Of a stretch of 64,000 bases of DNA, positions 36,201-48,200 are shown in pieces. The stretch covers positions 47,638,057 through 47,702,056 of the forward strand of contig CP141137.1 of assembly GCA_035236585.1 (NCBI GenBank), read 5' to 3'. The translations under genes were made by a program, and so were the position numbers. The notes under the pieces were generated by a model. It was not told the DNA's origin and ran no database searches. It saw only the letters and a program-made list of their open reading frames with translations. The stretch comes from Warburgia ugandensis (Eukaryota; Streptophyta; Magnoliopsida; Canellales; Canellaceae). Positions within the stretch are counted from its first letter, which is position 1, and every line of letters starts with the position of its first letter.

Positions 36201-39200
36201 TTTCTGTTATTTCTTTCAATTTTTTATCAATTAATTTTTATTTAAATTCCAAATTTTTAAGTAAAGTCCTTGTGGGATAGACCCGTACTTGCATAAGTTG
36301 TACTACAATAAGCTCGTGCACTTGCAGAAAACAATCAACAAGTTTTTGGCACCATTGCTAAGGACCCACAACGAAGTTTTTATAAAATTTTCAAAAAATC
36401 CAAAAATTAAAAAAACAAATTCCAAAATTTTTTAGGAATTGCATTGCTTTAGCATTTTTCAATTTTTTTAGTGCATAATCACTCTATTATTTTCTGAATT
36501 TGGTACTTATTGCTATTTTTATTTTGCAAGAAATTAAAAAGGAAGGAATTTAAGAAAGATCTCAATTAAGATAGGCAAATTTTTATTTTGAGTGGATTGT
36601 AGTGAAAGCACATTCTATTATTTTAATCGTAATTCATTTTAAAGGGTTGTAATAATATAGGTCAAGGGTGGACCATTATAACCTAGAAGTGGAGGTGGAA
36701 TGTAAATGGTCCCACCCTTGTACGAAAAGATCTTATCCAAGACCCCACTGTGAGTAGTCCTAACTCCTTAAAATTCTAGATTAGGGTATGCATATTCATA
36801 ATAACTTTGCATTAATTTGTAGTATAATTGCATATAAAAAGCATATTTTATATTTATTACAATTTAGAATTTGCATTAGTTTATTGTTTTAAACTCCAAC
36901 ATTGCCAGTCCCAAGCCCAGATGCAAAAGGAGGGCCTTGCGTCAGGTGCCAACCGGCAAGGGAGAAGTTGAAGATGATTTTGTTATTTCTTTCTTACAAA
37001 TGAATATGCATTTGTATATTAGTTTGTGAGGAAGAAATGAAAATCATCTCCATCTTCTTAAAATATGGCAACCCTTGCGTCAAGTAGCCAACCGACAAGG
37101 GTGAAGCTGAAGATGGTTTTGTTATTTCTTTTCTGCTTGCAAAATGAATATGCATTTGTATATTAGTTTGTAAGGAAGAAATGAAAATCATCTCTAGCTT
37201 TTTAAAACTACGGCAACCCAAACATGACATGAATTGAAAACAGACAGGCCAACCCCTAATTGGGATAAGGTCTTGATAATGATGATAATTAGTTTATTAT
37301 TTTAAATTGCATTTTAGGGCATGCTTATTGCTTTATGATGATTTATATGTTGATCAAACTGCCATAGAGTGTAAAAATTAATTAGTAAGGGCACCCGATC
37401 CCACAAGATCAAAAATGAATTTAATCACCACCTCTTAGCCACCTAGGATAATCACTACAAGTGCATAACACAACCTGCCAAATTAATTTAAAATCAATTA
37501 GAAGAGACCTTAGAGGCCATCACATGATCATAAGACCCTCGTAGAAGGAGGCGATCCATTGTCACTCCAATGGCCCTTGACTAACTGACAGTGATGGCAT
37601 TTAAACGACTAGCTCTGATCACATTCTATGACTCAGACTACCTAAGGCTAACTAAAGAAGGTGTGAAGCGGTTGGTTAAGTTAAGATCTAACTGGAAAGT
37701 GATGGGGGAAGTCTAAAAGAGAGGAAGAGCGCTAGATTAGGCTAATCTAAAAGCTTCTCCTCCACACAAATTCAAGACGATCAAATTGTCTGCTTACTAG
37801 CCTTAGGGTTGTTTGAATTTTGTGCTCTATCATTGTCCATCATTAGCAGTTAGTTGCATCAACTATGATAGTTTTTCCCTTTCCAAAATAAAAAAAATAA
37901 AAAAACAAAAGAAGCTCAACAAAAAGGAGCTTTCTTTGTATGCACTTTTGAAAATGCGACAAAACCATAAGGTTAATCAAGTACAACCAAAACAACACAC
38001 AACCAGATCAAACACTATCAATGAGTGATCAATGATTAAGGGGTGGTAACTCACCCCGTGGTAGTATTAGAGGTGATCAAGGCCTCCCCTCAGGACCCAC
38101 CACCTCTGATGGATGATGAATATCAAACTCCACCAAGGAGGAATAATCATCTACCAAACAGAGATTGGAAAAGAAATAACAATTGGGAGTGGGATCAAAC
38201 AGAGTGGACATGGAAATAATGATGTATATCAAAACTTTCTTGACAAAACTCTAAAAGACTACCTACAGCCCATACATACTAGTACCCCATCATGTGTCAT
38301 TCTTCCTCACATTGTTGGTGCATTAGAATTAAAAACAAGAGTAATCAAATTACTCCCCAAATTTCATGGGTTAGACAGTGAAAGTCCTTACTTGCACCTG
38401 AAAGAGTTTAACGAGATATGCGGTATCAAACAAACACAAAATATTAGTCTAGAAGCAGTAAGACACTTTTTTCTCTCTCTTCAAAGGAAAAGGCTAAAAT
38501 GTGATTTAATGCACTGCCAACAGAATCCATAAGGACCTCCAATGAAATGACTACGAAATTCTTAAAAAAGTTTTTTCCTATACATAAAACAAATACACTC
38601 CATCAAAAGATAATGAACTTAAAAGGATAAAGAATCATTCTACCAATGCTGGAAAAGGTTCAAGGATCTTTTACTCGCATGCTCACATCATGGCTGTAAA
38701 TCATAGCGCATCATTAGCTTCTTCTATGAGGGACTTAATTCTGACATACGCCAGTTCGTAAAGATGATGTGGCAAAAGAGTAATTGAAATGGCTAGCTAA
38801 AAGTGCACAAGTCGAGGCTGACTCAAAAAGAGTAGAACATCTAGATAGATCCAAGCCCACTACCACATCTGCTAGGGAAAGCATATATGTCATGTTTGAA
38901 AGAAATGATAGCGCAAAAATAGAGCCCAAAAGGTAAAAGCCATAGAAATGGGAAAGAATAACTCTAAAAAGGATGAACATTTGCATAGCATCTGTGAAAG
39001 TATCGCACATCTTACTTATGAATGTCATACCATTCCAGCATTTCAAAAGGTACTTCATAATCAGGCTAATACACTTTACTTATAAAAGACCTTTCTCTCC
39101 ATACTCAGAGACATATAACCCTAACTAGAGAAAACATCCAAATTTCAGTTGGAAAAATGGACCAAATGTCAATGTCTCACAACCTAGCCCATATCAGCCT

Positions 39201-42200
39201 CACCAACAAAACCAAAGACTTCTTGCCCAGCCCCATACCAAACTTATCAACTTCCTGCTCCTGGACCTTACTTGCCCCCATCCAAAAGGCTTGTAGATGA
39301 TAATATCCATCAACTCATTCAAAACCAGGAGATGAAAACTTCTCAATTAGAAGTTCAATTAAAACAAACTAACCAGTCTATGAATGAAATGGAAAATATG
39401 ACGAGTCCAATGATGCAAAATATTAAAAAAAAGAAAAATTTTCAGCTCAACCACAAGCAAGTTCTAAGGGTGTGCATGCCGTTAGCAATAATACATCTAA
39501 TGCATCATTGAGCTCTACCATGGAATAGAATAAGGATATCACCATTCTTAGAAGTGGTAAAAGCATTGAGAAAGATGAACCACAAAAGACTGAATATGTA
39601 GAAAAGTCTCCTGAAGTTAAAGAAAATTCTAAACAAGACCCCAATTCGCCAGTTGAACCATGTCCTATTCTTGTTACATTCCCTTAAAGGTTGCATCAAG
39701 CTCCAAAGTCTGCCTCTAAGGATGAGATTTTTTAGATTTTTCAGCAAGTTAAAATTAATATACCAATCTTAGATGCAATAAAACAAATCTCATCATATGC
39801 CAAATTCCTAAAAGACCTTTGCACTATAAAAAGAAGATTGAATGTTAAAAAGAAAAGGCATTTTTGACTGAGCAAGTTAGTTTCATCTTTCAACATCATA
39901 CACCACCAAAATATAAGGATCCAGGTAGCCCCATTCTTACTTACATTATTAGCAACTATAAGATTAATCAAGCTTTGCTTGATTGAAGATCTAATGTAAC
40001 CTACTACCGTACTCGATATATGAACAATTAGGTTTGGGTGAACTTAAACCTACTTCTACTACACTCCAACTAGCTAATTATTCTATAAAGATACCTACAG
40101 AGGTAATAGAAGATGTGCTTGTCCAAGTAAAACAGTTTTGCTTTCGTGTAAATTTTCTAGTTCTGGATACACAATCAGTGGTGAATGAAAAGAATGAAAT
40201 AGCAGTCATCCTGGGACGACCATACTTGGCTACAACCAATGCCTTAATTAAATGCAAAAATGGTGTCATAAAACTATCCTTTAGTAATATGACATTAGGC
40301 TAAACATTTTCAACTTTTATAAGCAACTTGGTGAAATCACTGATGACTTACACAATGTAAACATGATAAATTCAGTTGTACAAGATCAATTTCTTTCATC
40401 TTCCTTATCACGCCCACTTGAAGCATGTTTGGCCCACTTTAATGAGATTAATGAGGATGCATTAATAGAGGAAGTTAATGTCCTCCTTGATTCTGTTCCT
40501 ATCACGAATACAAAAAGATGGAGACCTCATTTGGAGGAACTTTCAACAACTATCATCAGTGGAACCTCCTAAGCTTGAATTAAAAATCTCTACCATCAGA
40601 TTTAAAATATGCTTATTTAGGAGAAAATGAGACTTTTTTCTGTGATAATTTTCTCCCAATTACAAACATTTTAAGAGGAACAGTTAATAGACACTTTAAA
40701 GGAATTGAGAGGTGCTATAAGATGGACCATTACTAATATAAAGGGCATTAACTCTTTAATCTATACCCATAGGATATATCTGGAGAATGAAGCTAAACCA
40801 TGTCATCAATTGTAGAGAAAGGTAAAATCCTAATATAAAAAATGTGGTCCGAGCAAAAGCCTTTAAGTTGCTTGTAGGAATCGTTTATCCCATAAGTAAT
40901 AGCAAATGAGTAAGTCCAACTCACGTAGTTCCAAAAAAGTCTAGAGTGACGGTGATCACTAATACCAACAATGAATTAATCCCCACTAGAGCTACCACTG
41001 GCTGGCGTACGTGCATTGACTATAGAAAATTGAATGTTGTCACTAGGAAAGACCATTTTCCCTTATCCTTTCTTGATCAAATGTTAGAAAGGGTTTCAGG
41101 ACATCAGTATTGTTTTCTAAATGGTTATTCTGGGTAAAATCAAATGGAAATTGTACCTAGCACTTTTGCTTACAAAAGAAAGCCATTTGGACTATGTAAT
41201 GCTTCTATCACATTTCAATGCTATATGTTAAGTATCTTCAGTGACATGGTAGAGAGAATTTTAGTGGTTTTCATGGATGAATTTTCTATTTTTGGTGATT
41301 CATTCGACACATGTCTTGAAAATTGAAGAAAAGTTTTAAGTTGTCGTAAAGAAAAGAACTTAATGCTTAATTGGAAAAAATGTCTTCTCATGGTTCATAA
41401 GAGAATTGTCCTTGGCCACATAGTGCCATCCAAATGTTAAGAGGTAGATAAAGTCAAAGTTGATCTAGTTGTCAATCTACTTATTCCCAAATCTGTTAGG
41501 GATATTCAACCCTTCTAGGTCATGCAGGATTCTATAGGAGATTTATCAAAAAAAATTAATGCAATATCCAAACCATTGTGTCACCTCCTTACAAAAGATA
41601 CCTCTTTTGAGTGGACTGATGATTGTCAGGAAACTTTTACAAAGTTGAAAGACAAGTTAGCCACTATACCTATAATGCAACCACTTGATTGGAGTCTACC
41701 ATTTGAAATCTTATATGATGCTAGTAATCATGCTGTAAGAGCTACACTAAGGCAGTGAAAAGATAAAAGACATATGTCATCTGCTATGCAAGTAGGACCC
41801 TAAATAGCACTCAGATGAACTATTTCACTACAGAGAAAGAACTCTTAGCAATTGTCTTTGCCTTGGATAAATTCAGGTCTAACTTAGTTGGATCTAAAAT
41901 AGTCATATTCAATGATCATTCGGCCCTTAGGTATCTTCTTTCAAGAAAGGTGCTAAGCCTAGACTAATTAGATGGATTTTACTCTAAGAGTTTGACATTG
42001 AGATAAAAGATAAAAATGGAGTAGAAAATGTTGTAACTGACTATTTGTCTTGCCTTGTCCTTAAAGAACTTTTGGATGAGTTGCCAATTAAAGACACTTT
42101 CCCAGATAAGCAACTTTTCATGCTTCCCATCCTCCCTAGTTTGCTAATATTGCAAATAATTTAATCACAAGGAAAATCCTTGAACATTGGAACAAACAAG

Positions 42201-45200
42201 AAAAGCAAAAATTCTTTTCCAATGTTAACAACTACTTTTAGAATAATCTGCAAGATCAAATAATTAGGAGATGTGTACCCAACTTAGAGCAAAATAGAGT
42301 CATCTCCTTTTGTTACTTAGAAGCATGTAATGGACATTTTTCTGCACAAAAACAGTTGCAAAGATTTTGTAGTGTCGTTTCTGTTGACCTTCATTGTTTA
42401 AAGACACATGTATTTTGTAAATCATGTAAGCAATGTCAAAAGTTGAGAGGAATAATCCATAGGAATATGATGCCTCTCAACCCTACCCTTGTCATTAAAA
42501 ATTTTTATTGCTGGGGCATTGATTTTATGGGACCATTCTTCTTTTGGCTACTTGTACATCTTATTGGCCGTAGACTGTATAAAATGGATTGAGTCTATAC
42601 CATGTAAGCACAATGATCACAAAATAGTTGTCAAATTCTTAAAAGAAAACATTTTTTTTAGATTTTGGACCCCTCAAACCATTATAAGTGATAACGGTAC
42701 ACATTTTCATAAAAAAAACACAAAATCACACAAAGTTGTAGCACTGTATCACCCACAAATAAGTGGACAAGTAGAAGGATCTAATCGGGCTATAAAACAA
42801 ATTCTTCAAAAGACTGATAATCCGGATCATAAGGAATGGTCTCTTAAACTAACCGATGCGCTTTGGGCTTACAAGACTGCACATCGATCCCCAATTGATG
42901 TCCCCTTATCATACTGTATATGATAAGGCTTGCCATTTACCAGTGAAATTGGAACATAGAGCCTAGGGGCAATAAAGACCTTTAATTTCAATATGGATAA
43001 AGCAGCCTCACATAGGAAACTCTAGCTCATTGAGTTGGAGGAGATCAAGTAGGAATCATATAAAAGTAATAGGATTCATAAGGAAAAGATGAAAGTTTTT
43101 CATGATAAAAAACATAGTGAGAAAATCCTATACCCCAAACTAGAAAGTTTTGCTTTATAATTCTAAGCTTCACTTATTTTCAGGTAAGCTTAGATCTCGA
43201 TGGACCGGTTTATATATAGTCGAAGAAGCTTTCCATATGAAACCATCAAGATTGAGGATGCTAGGACTGGCCATACTTTTAAAGTGAATGATCAACGTTT
43301 AAAGCCTTTCCTAGAATATGAGAATCCAAAATTCGAGTCCACAACTCTAGAGGATTCTGTGTATCAGGATTAAGTAAATTTTCTCCCTTCATATCATCTT
43401 TTATATTTTTGAATTCGTTGTTTTCTGCATCACCCATTTTCATTTTAGGACCTAATTTTTAAACATTAGGGACAATGTTTATTTCATGTTAGGGGTGTAG
43501 AATTCTAGCAAATTTTAGTTTTTGTTAGTTTTTTGTATTTTCTTAATTTTCTAAATAAATATTTTTAAATTTTGAAAATTTTATTTAAAAATTTGAAAAT
43601 TTTATTTAAAAATTTGAAAATTTTTAGGTCAATTTCTCCACTATGATGAGAATTGGATTTTTTCTAAAGTATAGTCTAGATAATTTTGGTTATTAATAGA
43701 CTTCTATATGATTAATTCATCATTTTACTTAGAAAATAAGTATTCCATAAAAGCAAAGTCACAGATCACATCTGTATACGCAGTTACATATACAGTCTAA
43801 ATTGATATATAGTTATAACTTATAGATCTTGAAAAAATTCAACAAAGACCTATAACCTAAGTAAGTTTTAGAGTCATATTCATTCTTGTTGATAGATTAT
43901 AAATGTTACTAATTTTCTCCAACGTGCTTAAAGTAAAATTTAATTTCATCAATTTTTAAATTTGATTAATTACCTGAATTATTAGAATATTACCTCTAAA
44001 TTTTTTAAATTTAATTAAATCTGATTGAATATATGAAACCTAGAAAATGATTTAAGCCATCCTTATTGTTAACCTAGAGATATAAAACCTACCCAAAAGT
44101 ATTTCTACTACTAATTAATTTGAGCCTTTTATATAAGCCTTTTTGTTTCTTAACAAAATTAACCTTTACTCATATTAATATAGTATAATATATCCATTAC
44201 CTATTTTCTTCAAATGATAAGTTAAAGATGAATGAAGATATACTTTTTATTGCAATGAAAGTAGAAAGGTGAACATCAAGAAAAGAATATTCTTCAAAGA
44301 GATTCAAAAGTATTGAAAAGAAAGAAAAGGTGGAATGCAGAAAAGTGGAAAAAGAAATATTCACTTCATGCAACAAAGTAAAGAAAAATTGTTAACTTTA
44401 GTAGAAGACCTCTACTTATTTTTTGAAGAAATTTGAATATACATTATACCCTTTTCTTTTGTACCATGTCCCAAGCCCACATTACGTCCCAGTTGAAGAC
44501 TTATTTATTCTAAGAGGAATGAAGTCTTGATGAGGATATAAAAAAATAAGATTTAAATAGTAGTATTTCTAAATATTCAAGGGTAATGGCATCTTATCCT
44601 TTTTAAAGAGATCAAAAAAATTAAATTCCTTAATAACTCCTGTTCTTCATGCATATATGTCAAAAAAATTTGCTTTTATTGACTCCACTCACATATTTAA
44701 AAGAGAAATGATTTGAACCCTTTATCTAAAAGATTTTTTTTCTAACTATATATCATTAGTGAGGATTAAGGGCAAAACATATTTAAATAGAGTTCAAAAT
44801 TTATAGTTTATTTAGAGATAAAGATTATTCTATATGTAGACTATTCACACAAACAGTCTGAAATCTTAGCTTAATTGGAATGTATTTAGCACATGGGTAG
44901 GGTTTTGAATTTTTTATTCATTTTTATTAGTATGCTAATGTTGATAGATTTATTGAAAATAATTCTCTGAGGAAAAAGTGAAAATTTCATTGAAAAAGAT
45001 TTTTGAAATTTTGTGGGTATATTCACTGCAAATCGTCACGAGGCTTAACTCATCCACTAAGGGTTTAAGAAATGCAATCGTGAGTACCTATAAAAGTGGC
45101 AATTTGTATAAAATTTTGTAATTTAGTTTTTCACATGTTTTGCTCAAGATTAGTAAAATGCTAGTTGGGAGCATCTAGTTTTCGATTTTGGCTAAAATAT

Positions 45201-48200
45201 CATTAATTTAGTATTTAATTAGATCATCTAACCGAAAAATTTTGCAATTTCATATTAATTATTAATTTTAGCTTTAATTGATCTTTCAACCTTTAATTTG
45301 TAAAATTTAACAGTCAAATGATCATCAAAGCTAATCAGATGTGTAATGTACGATTTAGATGGTTCTAATTTAGTCTTATGTTTTACAGATCAACCAAATT
45401 GAGAAGTAGAAAGCTCAAATCAAATTTAACAGTACCCGATCATCCTAAAAAGCACTAAGGTAAAATGGAATAGTTTCCTAAAAGAGAATGGGTTCTAATT
45501 GGAGAAAAGCAAATGATGGAGCTGAATAATATAAAGGGGAGAAGAGTTGGAACACAAAATAGAAGCTTAAATCCATAAAATGAAGGAGGATGCATATTTA
45601 GAAATGGAAGATCAAAAGGAAAAAAGAAAACCAAGAGGGGGAGGTTCACTATAAATACATAAAAAGAAAACCACCCTATCATCCATCTCCTCTTCACCCT
45701 AGGAGGAAACATTACAAGAGGACAACGACTTCAATAATATAATGGGATTGCTCATAGCAAGACACCACAGTTTTCTCCCCAGAAAAGCTCCCGCACTCTC
45801 CCTCCGCATCTCTCTCTCTCTCTCTCTCTCGATCTCCCGAACCCCACACCACAGTAGAAAGGACCCAAAGAATCCATTCCTATCCCTACATTCTACACTG
45901 TAGGACAACCACAGGCACCCACTCCTTCTCCTTCAGTAGCTCCATTATCTTCTTCTCCCTCGGGTCATCTTCTCTGTAGTAGAAACTAAACCTAGCTCCC
46001 ATGTCTTCTTCTATTTCTCGCACATTCTCTCCCTATCTCTCCACATACATCTCTCATATTCTTCATTTGAGCAGGAAAACGACCTACACCTTTCCCTCAT
46101 TTCCTTCATTTATCATCTTTCTCAGCACCTTCTCCATTCCCTACTCTTCCAACCCTTGTTTTTAACCGTAATTGTCACGAATTTTCACACCTCATTTTTC
46201 TCTTGTTTTTCCGAGATTTTCCTCTAAAAATCCTTGTTTTTACAAAGTTCCATTGATTCACCCAAAACCCAAATCGAATTCTTCCTCAAAATCCACTCTT
46301 TCCCCATGTTTTCCCCTCTCCTGTTCACCATCTTCTTCTCCCTAAGTCTTCTATGTTTTTCTACTCTGTGGGTAGAAGAATAAAAAAAAAATTCCCAAAA
46401 ATTCTATTTTTGACCTTTAAATTTCAGTTTTAATTGCATTCATATCTTAGTTTTGTCTTTTTCTTTATTTCGTCTTATTCTTATCCAAAGTTTGTCCTAT
46501 CCAAGTTCTATTTCAAATCAATTCTTAGATATTGTTCTTAGGACAACTCCTAGCTGATCCATCAGTCCTGATCTTCAATCGGAAATCCAAAAATTCAATC
46601 TAAGCCGTCCAAAATCTTTTCTTAGTCCAAATCATCAAAATTTTGAAAAATCTGAACAATCCAGCCATTGAATCCTTAATCAGAGACATGAATGAGAGAT
46701 TGATAAAGGCCAATCTACTTTGATGAAACCATATTTGAAGAAATTTACCATAATCAAGCTAGGGAAGAGGATTTTATTTGTTATTTAGTTTATTTTTCTG
46801 TCTTTTTGAAATTGGAATTGTGTAATTTTCATTAGTTAAATATATATGAATTACAATTCATTGTTATTTAATTTCTATTATTTTTTAATTTTTGGTCAAT
46901 TAAATTTTATTTAAACTTCAAATTTTTAAATGGAGCCTCAATGGGATCAAGCGGTACTTGTATAAGATGTCTACAATAGCCCATGCACTTATGGAAAACA
47001 ATCAACAATAGGCAGGTGCCACTCAAACTAAAAGAAAATTTCTATAGAATGGCCGTAAGGTCAACCATGATCTATAAGTCAGAGTGTTGGGCAATTAAAT
47101 AACAACATATACATAGGATGAGGGTCACCAAAATGAGGATGTTGAGATGGATGAGTAGCAAGACAAAAAAGAAAAGAATTAGAAATGAAAATATTAGTAT
47201 TTCCTCGTAGCACCAAAAGGTAACAAGATTATAAAGGATAAACTTAGATGGTTTAGGCATGTCCAACAAAGATCAAAAACAGCAGCATTTAAGAGTGAGT
47301 TGATCCAAGTTAAAGGTTCTAGAAGGGCTTGGGTAACACCCAAAAAAGGCGGATAGAAGTAGTGAGAAAAGATTTAAAAACTCTTGGACTTAATGAAACA
47401 ATGACACATGATAGAGGTGAATGGAGGAAGAAATTCGTGTAATCGACCCCTAATCGGGGTAAGACTTTGATGATGATGATGATGATGATCTTTTTCAAGA
47501 AATATAACATGACAATCTAAACATGGATGACAAGGAGATAACATTTATATGTCACCTACTAAAAGTGCTTTTCTTAGGCAAGTAAGAGGGTGATATGCCA
47601 ACCCTTGACCTTTACACCACTGAAAGGCATCCTGTTTGTTAAAGTTGATCACAACTAGGGGTTCCACCTCAATTATCAATAATATCAAAAAACCAAGACA
47701 CTTTGAAAGCACTTAACCAAGTCTTAAATCCCCCAAGAGCATTAAACAAGTCTTAAATCCCCCAAGGGCATTAAAAATCTATGTACCCTTTTGTAGTGTT
47801 TTGAAACACCCTCTCAGTGGTGACAACAATCAATTACATATCAAGTTCTTGTAAGGTTATGTTGCATAGAGCCAAATGAAGAAAATCCGTGAAGGCATAT
47901 ATGTTCAAACCAAGTTAGAACACGTTTACAATACTTGAACATGATCTCCCCCAACTCATTCTTATTCTTTATCCAATATACTTCTATTATCTGTTTGATG
48001 CAATTTACTCTCTTAAAACAATACATTGTGTGTCTTCCCTTTCCTTTTCAAAGTTTGAAGCAATTCTCGCACTCTTACTCCCTTTAAGAAATCAAGGGCA
48101 ATGTTCAGTTCTTCACTTCTACACCAATTTCTTCTCTTTAACAAATACATTGTATCTTTCCCTTCCTTTTCAATGTATCTTCTCCATTTCTACACCATTA

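Larger units (their letters stand above)
34417..47007 (+). mobile_element. Athila-like Ty3/gypsy LTR retrotransposon, about 12.6 kb, dead
   Basis: A complete but decayed element: 5' LTR, tRNA-Asp type primer binding site, gag, protease, reverse transcriptase, RNase H, integrase, a long 3' non-coding part and 3' LTR. It interrupts an RTE LINE and is bounded by the 5-base duplication ATAGG (34412-34416 and 47008-47012). Its sense strand is opposite to the host CRWN1-like gene. Length, primer site and domain order fit the Athila/Tat branch. Stops and frameshifts break every domain. No env-like reading frame was seen in 43400-45170. Confidence 0.93.

Noticed and set aside
43376..45171. Envelope-like gene of the Athila-like element
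   Set aside because: No open frame or transmembrane-like stretch is readable; only AT-rich decayed sequence is present.
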